NCBI RefSeq assembly: GCF_051846935.1
Contig: NZ_JBPYCS010000024.1
Coordinates: 1 to 39,118, forward strand
Direction of reading: 5' to 3'
From: JBPYCR01 sp051846935
GTDB lineage: Bacteria; Bacillota; Bacilli; Bacillales; Amphibacillaceae
Length of the DNA stretch: 39,118 nt
Shown in pieces: positions 1 to 7,457 of this stretch. Positions within the stretch are counted from its first letter, which is position 1; every line of letters begins with the position of its first letter. Both the position numbers and the translations under genes were made by a program. Below the pieces are notes generated by a model, which saw only the letters and a list, made by a program, of their open reading frames with translations, was not told the origin of the DNA and made no database searches.

Positions 1-94
1 TGGAATTTTGATTGCAAATAAGAAAGGTGGGCATTAAATGAATAATGTAGCACTGCACAGGTTCGGTATTATTGTATTTGCAATCAAAATTCCA
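1..94. repeat. perfect 20-bp inverted repeat around a 54-bp centre
   Basis: Bases 1-20 are the exact reverse complement of bases 75-94. Inside, 41-46 (aataat) can pair with 68-73 (attatt). The centre carries a good Shine-Dalgarno-like run (aaaggtggg, 23-31) followed by an ATG at 38 that opens a 32-codon frame ending in TAA near 134, reading through the right arm. The arm could extend left of the window. It could be an attenuator-like hairpin, a remnant of a small terminal-repeat element, or a recombination product; the sequence does not decide. Confidence 0.6.
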
Positions 95-739
95 ACAAAA
101 TATAATCAAACTATTCAAATTATACTAACCATTTAATCTACTATTAAATTTAGCAGACAAAACTATACAATAACTGCACATTCTTTCGAAAACACGACAA
201 AAGTATTGGGTCAGAAAGAAGGTCGATAGGCTATTAATTTAAGTTCATTTTCCTTACATTATTAATTCGAAAACGTAATGGGATGGTAGTAAAGGTAGCT
301 GCTGACAACATAAACGAGAACCATATTCCAAACCGGTAAACAAACTAATAAAAATAGTCGCTAAGTATTAATGACTTGTTTATGAAGTGCGGCGAATTAT
401 AAAGTTTAATTAAGCGTTCGTTTTATAATAATTAATTATTTTTCAAATACAGCCAATACGACTTATATACAAATAAAAAAGCCACAGAACGTAATAAAGA
501 GCACCCTAGTGTCATTGACATCAGGGTGCTCTAGATTCTATGCTCTCTAACCTATGCGTGAGAAGCGATTGTTCTTCCTCTACTTGCATACATACACTGC
601 TTGCATCAAAAAGTGTTTTTATGTGATCTTTTTATTTCCTGGGTATTATTCCTTATATTCTATCGGATCTTAAACAATTTTATAATATTTCACACGCTAC
701 TAAAAAGACTATTTTCCGACTTTTTATCTATGTTCTTTG
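95..739. other. gene-free AT-rich stretch
   Basis: Apart from the short frame continuing from the inverted repeat and the hairpin at 498-532, I see no coding frame with a ribosome binding site and no RNA gene. It lies downstream of the minus-strand dus gene. Confidence 0.5.
498..532 (-). terminator. possible terminator downstream of dus
   Basis: A perfect 10-bp stem (agagcaccct, 498-507, with agggtgctct, 523-532) is extended inwards by five more pairs after one mismatch. On the minus strand it is followed by a loosely T-rich stretch rather than a clean T-run, so termination of the dus transcript is plausible but not certain. It lies about 200 bases beyond the dus stop. Confidence 0.4.
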
Positions 740-1702
740 TTATCCGTTTTTAAAGTTGCTAAGTATTTCACGAACTTCATCCGTTGATTCTGTACCCATC
801 AATTGATTTCTTAATTCACTCGCTCCTGGAAACCCTTTAACGTATATTTTAAAGAAGCGACGAAGCGGTTTGAATGGACGTGGCTCTAATTCTTTTGAAT
901 ACTTATCGTGAAGATCCAGCTGTAGCTTCAAGAGATTAAGCAACTCCTCGCTGCTATGATCTCTTGGTTCTTTTTCAAAGGCAAATGGATTCTTGAAAAT
1001 ACCTCGTCCAATCATAACGCCGTCAACACCGTATTTATCAACCAACTTTAGTCCAGTTTGACGATCTGGGATATCACCATTTATTGTCAAAAGTGTATGT
1101 GGTGCTATATGATCCCGAAGCTGCTTAATTTCAGGAATTAGCTCCCAATGTGCTGAGACATTGCTCATTTCTTTTTTTGTGCGGAGATGAATAGAGAGAT
1201 TAACGATATCTTGCTTTAGTATGTGTGTCAGCCAGCCACGCCACTCATCAACTTCAGTATAGCCAAGTCTCGTTTTCACACTTACAGGTAAACCGCCTGC
1301 TTTTGCTGCTTGTATAATACGTGCTGCCGTTTCAGGATGTCGAATTAGACCGCTTCCCTTCCCTTTTGACGCTACATTAGCTACAGGACATCCCATATTA
1401 ATATCGATGCCCTTAAAACCTTGTTCTGCCATCCCGATGCTCATATGCCGGAACTGTTCAGGCTTATCTCCCCATATGTGCGCAACGATTGGTTGTTCAT
1501 CTTCGGTAAATGTCAATCGTCCACGAACACTAAAAACACCTTCTGGATGACAGTAGCTCTCTGTGTTCGTAAATTCGGTAAAAAAAACGTCTGGTCTAGC
1601 TGCCTTGCTTACTACATGCCTAAAAACAACATGTGTTACATCCTCCATCGGTGCCAATATAAAAAATGGACGTGGTAAATCACGCCAAAAATTCGTTGTC
1701 AT
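740..1702 (-). CDS. dus: tRNA-dihydrouridine synthase (YfjN/DusC-like)
   Basis: FMN-dependent enzyme that reduces specific uridines of tRNA to dihydrouridine in the cytoplasm. The 320-residue protein has the family's N-terminal FMN-barrel signature (LAPMEDVT, about residue 17), the motif NMGCP around residue 103 with the cysteine that acts as general acid, then SVKTRLG and NGDI and GVMIGRG at the phosphate-binding end of the TIM barrel, and a C-terminal helical domain. Length is normal for the family. The ATG at 1702 is preceded by aaaggattgg at suitable distance. It resembles B. subtilis YfjN more than the YacF/DusB type; which uridine it modifies cannot be told from sequence. Monocistronic on the minus strand, with a 440-bp gap upstream. 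Confidence 0.93.
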   Translation of the reverse strand: MTTNFWRDLPRPFFILAPMEDVTHVVFRHVVSKAARPDVFFTEFTNTESYCHPEGVFSVRGRLTFTEDEQPIVAHIWGDKPEQFRHMSIGMAEQGFKGIDINMGCPVANVASKGKGSGLIRHPETAARIIQAAKAGGLPVSVKTRLGYTEVDEWRGWLTHILKQDIVNLSIHLRTKKEMSNVSAHWELIPEIKQLRDHIAPHTLLTINGDIPDRQTGLKLVDKYGVDGVMIGRGIFKNPFAFEKEPRDHSSEELLNLLKLQLDLHDKYSKELEPRPFKPLRRFFKIYVKGFPGASELRNQLMGTESTDEVREILSNFKNG

Positions 1703-2144
1703 AATTACATTCCAATCCTTTCATTATAAAACACGAGATCAACTTGTTTACGCGAAATTTTTTGTAGAAAAGCTTATCGTACATTGATTTAAAGGAGAAG
1801 CTAGAATGATTCTTTTAATGTTTCCATTGCTTGCTAAAATCTATTCATTTCTACTTTATTTTAACTCCAATAATTGAGATTGTCATTTTTGTAAATCTCT
1901 ATTTTACGGATGTTTTTTATTTGATCCAACCAACGAGATGTACAACCTCTTGTCTAAACTCTTTAATATGCCTAAATATTAATAGTCCACAATATAAATA
2001 ACAAAAAGACCCTTCATAAGTTTTATCCGCTTACGAAGGACTTTTCAATAAGGTTACATAGATTAAACTTTTATTCTAAAAAAGCAACTAGGTAAAAGCT
2101 TTGCCCGTTGTTTACCCACGATTTCAAATACGCCAACATGCATA
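1703..2144. other. intergenic gap between dus and the aminotransferase gene
   Basis: It holds the terminator of the upstream operon (2004-2045) and the untranslated leader of dus. A TATAAT lies only about 15 bases before the dus ATG, too close to leave the ribosome binding site in the transcript, so I do not call it a promoter. No coding frame is convincing. Confidence 0.5.
2004..2045 (-). terminator. intrinsic terminator of the aminotransferase operon
   Basis: Arms 2011-2020 (ccttcataag) and 2030-2039 (cttacgaagg) pair along ten bases, with one G-U pair in the minus-strand RNA. The minus strand then reads gtctttttgtt. It lies about 100 bases after the stop of the minus-strand gene at 2145. 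Confidence 0.85.
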
Positions 2145-3185
2145 TTACTCTACACTTAATACAACGTTAATAATCTTTTTCACTTCTTTATCTCCTAGCA
2201 TCGGATAGATCGGTAGCGATACTGTTCTTTCTGCCCATTGAACGGCATGCTTCAAATGACTCCCTTGTATTAAAATTTCCTTCTTCTGCACTGGTATTGC
2301 TGCCATTATATTGTTGTTCCATAATGTTTTTATTACTTTTTCTTGTTTGTTTGTACACATTACGGCACGATATCTAACGGGCTGGACATGCTTTTCAGTT
2401 TTATCTAGAAGTTTAATCCCTGCCTGTTTATATTGTTCATAAATTTCTTCTCGCCGCTTTATTATTGCCGGTAATTTACTTAATTGTACCCTGCCAATAG
2501 CCGCTTGTAAATCCGTCATTTGAAAATTAAATCTCGGATTTTTATCTCTTATCTCGTCAAAATGACGATAATCCTTTATCTTATCTATTACACGCTTGTT
2601 TGTTGAAACGATCATTCCACCTTGTCCACCGCTCGTTATCATTTTTGTTGCATAAAAAGAAAAGATTCCTATTTCGGCTTGAAGACCAATAGGCCGACCA
2701 TTTACTCTCGCTCCTAACGCTTGCGCACAGTCTTCTATAAGGAGCGTATCATTATAATATTCAGTCAAATCTTGAGGAGTTCCAAACATATGAGGGACAA
2801 CTCCGAATTTACTTCCCGTATTTAATAATTGATCTAGGTTAACATTTGGATGATCTTTATGCGTGTCAACAAGTATTTCTTTCCCACCTGCGAGGAAAAC
2901 AGCGTTCCTTATCGCTGAACAAACGTAGCCAGGAAAAGCAACCGACTCTCCTACTATATCAAGAGCCCATAAACTTAAATATAATGCCGCAGTTCCGCTT
3001 GAAACGGCTACTGCACAATCCCGTGATATTCCAAGGAATGCACAAACTTCATCCTCAAACTTCTTTACTTCTTTTCCTTGTGCTAACCACCCTGAAGTTA
3101 CCACGTTTTTAGCAGCTTTTGTTTCTTCTTCTCCCAATGTGGGCTGATTGTGAGGTATGAAATTACGGTTTAAAGATAATGTCAT
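2145..3185 (-). CDS. DegT/DnrJ/EryC1/StrS-family PLP sugar aminotransferase
   Basis: Pyridoxal-phosphate enzyme of the family that transaminates keto-sugars on nucleotide carriers. Counting from the ATG at 3185 (346 residues), SSGTAAL at 62-68 matches the phosphate-binding loop, D152 in LLIEDCAQALG is the pyridine-nitrogen partner, and K181 in FYATKM is the expected Schiff-base lysine. Length is slightly short for the family (about 370). A GTG four codons earlier (3197) is in frame, but the strong aaaggtgg lies over it and is ideally spaced for the ATG at 3185, so that start is preferred. It is the last gene of a three-gene minus-strand operon, 22 bases after the PIG-L gene. The actual sugar is unknown; no sugar dehydratase or nucleotidyltransferase is nearby. 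Confidence 0.88.
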   Translation of the reverse strand: MTLSLNRNFIPHNQPTLGEEETKAAKNVVTSGWLAQGKEVKKFEDEVCAFLGISRDCAVAVSSGTAALYLSLWALDIVGESVAFPGYVCSAIRNAVFLAGGKEILVDTHKDHPNVNLDQLLNTGSKFGVVPHMFGTPQDLTEYYNDTLLIEDCAQALGARVNGRPIGLQAEIGIFSFYATKMITSGGQGGMIVSTNKRVIDKIKDYRHFDEIRDKNPRFNFQMTDLQAAIGRVQLSKLPAIIKRREEIYEQYKQAGIKLLDKTEKHVQPVRYRAVMCTNKQEKVIKTLWNNNIMAAIPVQKKEILIQGSHLKHAVQWAERTVSLPIYPMLGDKEVKKIINVVLSVE

Positions 3186-3207
3186 GCAGATTACCACCTT
3201 TTTTTCA

Positions 3208-3891
3208 TTAAAAGTCGGCTAAACGAATAATATAATATTTTTCAGCGTACGTATATCCCGCTTCCATTCCCCGATGTTCTGCCCACTTTAATACACTTTC
3301 AGGAGATATAAGATGCCCTGAAGGCCGTATTTGGGATTGGTGTTTTTTCAAAGCTTCCACTTTCTTATGCACCGTATCTGATATATCTAAATACAATCCT
3401 CCGATATGCCAGAATTTAAAAAGCTGCCAATCGATTAAAGGGTATTCATAAAGAGCGATTAACTTAATCTTTTTATCCTTATTTGGTCGCAATGAACTTA
3501 TACACGCCTTGTTTACTGCCTCGTGGTCTTGATGATAGCTTGGTAAAGGAATGAATACCATGGTAGGGTTAAATTGATCAATAATTTTATCAAATTGGCC
3601 AACTAACTCTTTTTTAGGAACCGCGTCTAAAAGAGAATCTTTGTCATCATATATTATTTCAAAATCATCACAACCTAAATAATGCATTGCCTCGGCCAGT
3701 TCCTTTTTCCTAACTTCACCAGTAATAATATTCTTCTGATGTTTATGCTGGATATCTCCAACTGTTACGACTACCACCTTCACTTTGTTTTTTAAGCGAC
3801 ACGCTTTTTCTATCAAACCACCACAGCCTAATACTTCGTCATCGGCATGTGGAGCAATAATTAATATTCTTTCTTTCCCTACACTAAGCAT
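3208..3891 (-). CDS. PIG-L (LmbE-like) zinc-dependent N-deacetylase
   Basis: Members hydrolyse an N-acetyl group from GlcNAc-type sugars or related small molecules using one zinc ion. The 227-residue protein opens with the hallmark PHADDEV at 14-20, where His, Asp and Asp bind metal and act as base, and has the second metal motif HQDH at 120-123. No signal peptide or membrane segment is visible, so it is cytoplasmic. The start at 3891 is supported by aaggagg eight bases upstream. It lies between the WbqC-like and aminotransferase genes with gaps of 25 and 22 bases, so co-transcription is very likely. It resembles BshB-type deacetylases of bacillithiol synthesis, but the neighbours point to a glycan or amino-sugar role instead. 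Confidence 0.88.
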   Translation of the reverse strand: MLSVGKERILIIAPHADDEVLGCGGLIEKACRLKNKVKVVVVTVGDIQHKHQKNIITGEVRKKELAEAMHYLGCDDFEIIYDDKDSLLDAVPKKELVGQFDKIIDQFNPTMVFIPLPSYHQDHEAVNKACISSLRPNKDKKIKLIALYEYPLIDWQLFKFWHIGGLYLDISDTVHKKVEALKKHQSQIRPSGHLISPESVLKWAEHRGMEAGYTYAEKYYIIRLADF

Positions 3892-3916
3892 GTATTGGCC
3901 TCCTTTCCAAGCGTGC

Positions 3917-4615
3917 TTACGTTTTGTTATTCGTATCTCTTGATGACCTAATTAGTTTCATAGTATTTGGACCGCAGTTGAATAGCATGTCAATAATTGA
4001 CATATGCGATTTGAATTTCCCCCACCTTTGAGGATATACCGGTGGATTAAATTGTTGGTAAATTAATTGAATGTTATTTTTTTCAAACCTTTTTTCATCG
4101 TTATAAACCTTAGCACCTATTCCGGATATATACCTATCCGCTTGAAGCTGCTTTATTATATTAATATTTCTTGTATTTCCTGTTCCAAAATCCACATTAA
4201 AGTCTGACTCTTTTATAATTTCCGTATCTATTTCTAATATTTCCTTCAAGTGATGAATAAGTGTGACATTTAGATCGGCTAATTTAATCCATTTCTTTTG
4301 ATATATCCTCTCAAAACCTTCACGATATTCGTTGAAATAAGGAGATTTTTTATATGAATTATAAATAACGGTCCAATGACTAGCTCTCCATTTTTGTTTA
4401 TTTTCAATGAGAAGTTGATTTATCGGTTTTTGTTTTCCTTTAATAGGGACGGTCAACCATTTACTCCCTTCTGGTGTTTTAACTTTGTTTCTGTGAATGA
4501 ATTCAGATTTAGTAAACATGGCAGTATCTAATAAAATAAATTTATTGACACGATCCATTTTGTCCCAAAACCCGGCCCACGGTAGATAGTTCGGCTGATG
4601 TATGGCGACCTTCAT
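3917..4615 (-). CDS. WbqC-like family protein
   Basis: About 232 residues with the N-terminal signature of the WbqC family (MKVAIHQPNYLPWAGFWDK), then FILLDTAMFTKSEFIHRN and a central WLTVPIKGKQKPIN. Family members sit in O-antigen, capsule and amino-sugar clusters; their biochemistry is poorly settled, so I give no reaction. A GTG four codons upstream (4627) is also in frame, but the ATG at 4615 matches the usual start of the family and has a weak purine-rich site before it. First gene of the WbqC/PIG-L/DegT operon on the minus strand. No membrane segment is visible. Confidence 0.8.
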   Translation of the reverse strand: MKVAIHQPNYLPWAGFWDKMDRVNKFILLDTAMFTKSEFIHRNKVKTPEGSKWLTVPIKGKQKPINQLLIENKQKWRASHWTVIYNSYKKSPYFNEYREGFERIYQKKWIKLADLNVTLIHHLKEILEIDTEIIKESDFNVDFGTGNTRNINIIKQLQADRYISGIGAKVYNDEKRFEKNNIQLIYQQFNPPVYPQRWGKFKSHMSIIDMLFNCGPNTMKLIRSSRDTNNKT

Positions 4616-4752
4616 TACATTTTTCACTCTTTTCTTTGTGTTCCATCTTTTAATTTTTATTCTTTAATACATTATGCTTGATTAACAGTTTCTGTATAGA
4701 CAATGATACTAATGAGATCGCTCATTTAATCTGGTGAATCTATTCCTCTAAA

Positions 4753-4784
4753 CAAAAAAACTGCCAAAAAAGATATTGGACAGT
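4753..4784 (-). terminator. probable terminator of the glycosyltransferase transcript
   Basis: On the minus strand actgtcc pairs with ggcagt (one bulged base), followed directly by a run of seven T. It is about 370 bases beyond the glycosyltransferase stop, with a repeat element in between, and would separate that gene from the WbqC operon. Confidence 0.5.
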
Positions 4785-4907
4785 GCTTTTACAATCATTT
4801 ACTTGAGTCAATTTCATAATGGCCATTTTTAAGAAATCACAAAAGAACAGAATTTTAAAATCCACTTAAAAATTTAAAGCTAGATTGGTATCTGCTGTGT
4901 TCCATCC

Positions 4908-5020
4908 GGATCCACTCCGCTTTCCGCAGGCAACGCCTCAACTAATTTTAAAAGTTTTTCCTTAAACTTTTAAAATGGATTTTCGGCTGTTGCTTTTCCT
5001 GCAGGAGTCTGCGTGGATCC
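4908..5020 (+). repeat. structured repeat element, copy E1
   Basis: The element is bounded by an 8-bp terminal inverted repeat (ggatccac 4908-4915 and gtggatcc 5013-5020). Inside are gctttccgcaggcaacgcc on the left, a perfect 13-bp stem (attttaaaagttt 4945-4957 with aaacttttaaaat 4964-4976) and ggattttcggctgttgcttt on the right. The left and right parts are nearly the same as in the copy at 10849-10959, but the central stem differs. It resembles the short GC-richer repeats scattered in Bacillaceae genomes. Confidence 0.75.
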
Positions 5021-5154
5021 CTATTCCACACAGACGAATTGGTGTTGCTATGCAACCTCTGTTTCTTGGTTGAATGCTGTATGAATTCGATCAACTGCTA
5101 ATTTAGATGCATTGTACATTAAAGTGACTATAAATTATGAAATTCATTTACTTG

Positions 5155-6513
5155 TTATAAATGATTTCCAGTTCGTACCGATTCCCTCCATTTTAATCCT
5201 GTACCTTTCAGGACTGTTATGATCGTTTTCCAAATAATATATGTGAACAAGTACCGATAAGCCAATCGTTGAACAAATATCCATTTTAGTGTTTTTTTAT
5301 TTTCCTTTTCAAGCATAAATGCATAGACAGAAGCGATCGTATCTGTAACGAAAAAAAATAAAAAGAACAAGAAAACAACGTAGTTCCCATAAATAGCGAA
5401 TGTAATTATAAAAAGAATATCCACTAAAGGAATCGTTAAATAAAATAAATAAATCATTAACATGTTCGGTACAGCAAAGTATTTTAAATAGTTATTTTTA
5501 GAAAGTCGAATCATTTTTCTGTTTTTCCATAAGCTTTGCAAAATCCCATAAGACCAGCGTAGTCGTTGCTTAAGAAACGCTTGCACCGTTTCTGGACATT
5601 CTTCATAAGTTATAGCCCGATCTTCATAAATAATCCGATAGTTACGACTTATAACCTTCAAAGTAATATCTGTATCTTCTGCCAATGTATCGTGGTCGTA
5701 ATATCCTATTTCCTTAATTAGACTTCGACGCCAGGCACTGTTCGAGCCAGGTACAATTGTTATGCAATTTAAATAATCCAACGCTCTTTTCTCCAGATTA
5801 TTTGCCGTTACATATTCAATATGCTGCCAGATCGGAAGCTGTCTTTTAGCATTCCCAATTTTACAATTACCGGAAACTGCTGCTACATCATCATCTTTAA
5901 AATGACGAACCAAATAACTAATTGTATCCTTTAATAACAGGTTATCCGCATCTATGGTAACGACAATTTCTCCTTTTGCTTTTTTAAAACCTTTATTTAA
6001 TGCCGTTGATTTACCACCATTTATTTTTGAAATGAGTTTAATTCGTTTATGTTTACGTGCTATTTTTTTTACAATATAATTTGTTCGATCTGTTGAACCA
6101 TCATCTACTACAATAATTTCATAAATTGGATAATTACTATTCAGGACAGAATATATTGTTTTTTTTATGCCAACATCCTCATTATAAGCTGGAATAATAA
6201 CACTAACTAATGGCGTATAATCGTCGCTAACGCTTTCGCCTTTACCATTTTTGCTCGCTTGCCTCCCACTCAAGTACATAAAGATACACAAGCGTAACAT
6301 CCCAATAATAATGGTAATTAACAAATAAAAAGTAAAAGTTATGATCAAAAAGGAAATAACAGATTGTGTAATAATAGGAAGACTTTTTTTAATATAAAAA
6401 ACAGTTATACTAACAATAAGCCACGTATAGCCGCAAAGAAAAAGGAATAAGCCAACCGTCTTTAATACTTTCCACCTTTTGCCCTCAGAATCATAGAAAA
6501 CAGATCGCTTCAT
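5155..6513 (-). CDS. membrane glycosyltransferase family 2 (IcaA/hyaluronan-synthase-like)
   Basis: Processive-type GT2 enzyme. The 452-residue protein has two N-terminal membrane segments (about 16-40 and 48-78), a cytosolic catalytic domain and about three C-terminal membrane helices (about 345-430). Catalytic motifs are all present: VSVIIPAYNE (103-112), DDGSTD (137-142), the DAD metal motif (188-190), AEDTD (278-282) and QRLRW (316-320). This set is typical of beta-glycan polymerases such as PgaC/IcaA, so an extracellular polysaccharide is the likely product. No partner deacetylase, hydrolase or cyclic-di-GMP receptor gene lies next to it. Its start at 6513 is preceded by gaggcggtg. It is transcribed alone, separated from the WbqC operon by a terminator and a repeat. 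Confidence 0.88.
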   Translation of the reverse strand: MKRSVFYDSEGKRWKVLKTVGLFLFLCGYTWLIVSITVFYIKKSLPIITQSVISFLIITFTFYLLITIIIGMLRLCIFMYLSGRQASKNGKGESVSDDYTPLVSVIIPAYNEDVGIKKTIYSVLNSNYPIYEIIVVDDGSTDRTNYIVKKIARKHKRIKLISKINGGKSTALNKGFKKAKGEIVVTIDADNLLLKDTISYLVRHFKDDDVAAVSGNCKIGNAKRQLPIWQHIEYVTANNLEKRALDYLNCITIVPGSNSAWRRSLIKEIGYYDHDTLAEDTDITLKVISRNYRIIYEDRAITYEECPETVQAFLKQRLRWSYGILQSLWKNRKMIRLSKNNYLKYFAVPNMLMIYLFYLTIPLVDILFIITFAIYGNYVVFLFFLFFFVTDTIASVYAFMLEKENKKTLKWIFVQRLAYRYLFTYIIWKTIITVLKGTGLKWRESVRTGNHL

Positions 6514-6770
6514 TTATTCACCGCCTCTATATTTAATTATATGTAATAAAAATGGGATGGTTTTACCAATTAATCCAAAAGGGCTATCGTCATGGCTTCG
6601 TTTTACATGTTTTAAATTTAATTAACGATGAAAAGGAAGAAAACAATTTCATCGTTCTCTCCCTTGCATTTCAGGATTTCCCTTCTATAAATCCAGTATC
6701 ATTAAATTGTCACCTCGGTTCATTAAGAATGTCCCGATAATGATTGACAGTAGCAAAGCCTATGGATAAA

Positions 6771-7097
6771 TCAAATTATTTCCACATCAATTACACTGGA
6801 AAGTGGAATTTCTTCTTTACGATCGGAGTATAACTGCAAACAAGCATTTCTTTTATCGACTTGCAGCAACCTTCCACATATTTTCTCCAAGTAATGGGTA
6901 CGGTGCATTGTAACTTTCACACTACTATTTGCACGTAAAGCCTCGGTTAGTTCTCGGTTTATTTTGGCCTTCTGTTGTTCGTCCAATATCGGTTTTTCTT
7001 GATAGGACGTTTCTGCGAATGCTTGCTGGAGCATTTCCACATGCTCAGGAAGCATTAATGCTGTCCATTTTTTAGTACCGCGATCTTGCATACGCAC
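6771..7097 (-). CDS. YolD-like protein
   Basis: The 108-residue protein has the YolD-family signature near the N-terminus: an RG..KW..LMLPEH pattern around residues 6-20. YolD proteins are small accessory proteins that occur beside Y-family polymerases of the UvrX/YqjW kind; their molecular role is not settled. The gene starts two bases after the stop of the upstream small gene (GTG at 7097, or ATG at 7091), so the two are translated from one transcript. That transcript has a LexA box at its promoter, which places YolD under SOS control. The divergent gene encodes the expected polymerase partner. Confidence 0.85.
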   Translation of the reverse strand: MRMQDRGTKKWTALMLPEHVEMLQQAFAETSYQEKPILDEQQKAKINRELTEALRANSSVKVTMHRTHYLEKICGRLLQVDKRNACLQLYSDRKEEIPLSSVIDVEII

Positions 7098-7099
7098 AC

Positions 7100-7315
7100 T
7101 TATGCCCCTTTCTTTTTACGCATTGGCGCCAATGATAAAATGTTATCCACTCTAAATGTTCTAACTTCCTTTTTTAAAAAACAATATGCTTTAATATACT
7201 GCTCGTTTACAGCCAATACACGAATGACACGGCGTGAAACTTGGTTGTCTCGTGACAAATAAATAATGTCTATCTTTTCCTTGGATTGTATAGCTCTCGA
7301 TATTATTTTTTTCAT
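7100..7315 (-). CDS. small WYL-like protein, first gene of the SOS-controlled yolD transcript
   Basis: From the ATG at 7315 the product is 71 residues. It reads like the core of a WYL domain: residues about 11-60 hold KIDIIYLSRDNQV, RRVIRVLAVNEQYIKAYC and TFRVDNIL, and the tail is basic (MRKKKG). WYL domains sense ligands or nucleic acid in DNA-damage and defence regulators, but this protein has no attached helix-turn-helix. An earlier in-frame ATG at 7354 falls in the promoter -10 region, upstream of the LexA box, so it is rejected; the ATG at 7315 has tgggggt just before it. Function unknown; location and control suggest a role with YolD and the polymerase in damage tolerance. Confidence 0.72.
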   Translation of the reverse strand: MKKIISRAIQSKEKIDIIYLSRDNQVSRRVIRVLAVNEQYIKAYCFLKKEVRTFRVDNILSLAPMRKKKGA

Positions 7316-7329
7316 TTCGAACCCCCAAG

Positions 7330-7343
7330 AGAACGTTTGTTCG
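7330..7343 (-). promoter_or_regulatory. LexA (DinR) box of the wyl-yolD transcript
   Basis: The minus strand reads CGAACAAACGTTCT, a full match to the Gram-positive LexA consensus GAAC-N4-GTTC with the preferred outer C. It lies just downstream of a TAAAAT that could be the -10, so bound LexA would block transcription start. Confidence 0.85.
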
Positions 7344-7423
7344 TATTTTATCATAAAGAGAAAGCTAGAGCAAAAGAATAATTTTCCATTGATAAATTCA
7401 ACTGCTCTTTCTATACTATAATA

Positions 7424-7437
7424 GAAACGTATGTTCT
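7424..7437 (+). promoter_or_regulatory. degenerate LexA box of the polymerase gene
   Basis: GAAACGTATGTTCT keeps one perfect half-site (GTTC, 7433-7436) and one with a single change (AAAC, 7425-7428) at the correct four-base spacing. It directly follows a TATAAT at 7417-7422 that would be the -10 of the polymerase promoter, about 20 bases before the ribosome binding site. Confidence 0.65.
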
Positions 7438-7457
7438 GTTTTAGGGGTGTGTATATA

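Larger units (their letters stand above)
4616..5154. other. gap with a terminator and one structured repeat
   Basis: This 540-base stretch separates the WbqC operon from the upstream glycosyltransferase. It contains a probable terminator (4753-4784) and a structured repeat copy (4908-5020). No convincing coding frame is visible. Confidence 0.6.

Noticed and set aside
1725..1735. TATAAT before dus as promoter
   Set aside because: Transcription from it would begin at or inside the ribosome binding site and the -35 region is poor.
3208..3891. Bacillithiol deacetylase BshB
   Set aside because: The fold and motifs fit the PIG-L family, but the neighbours are sugar-type enzymes and no bshA-like glycosyltransferase accompanies it, so I kept the general family name.
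6552..6740. 62-codon plus-strand frame between the glycosyltransferase and yolD genes
   Set aside because: No ribosome binding site and it covers the minus-strand leader of the glycosyltransferase gene; no recognisable family.
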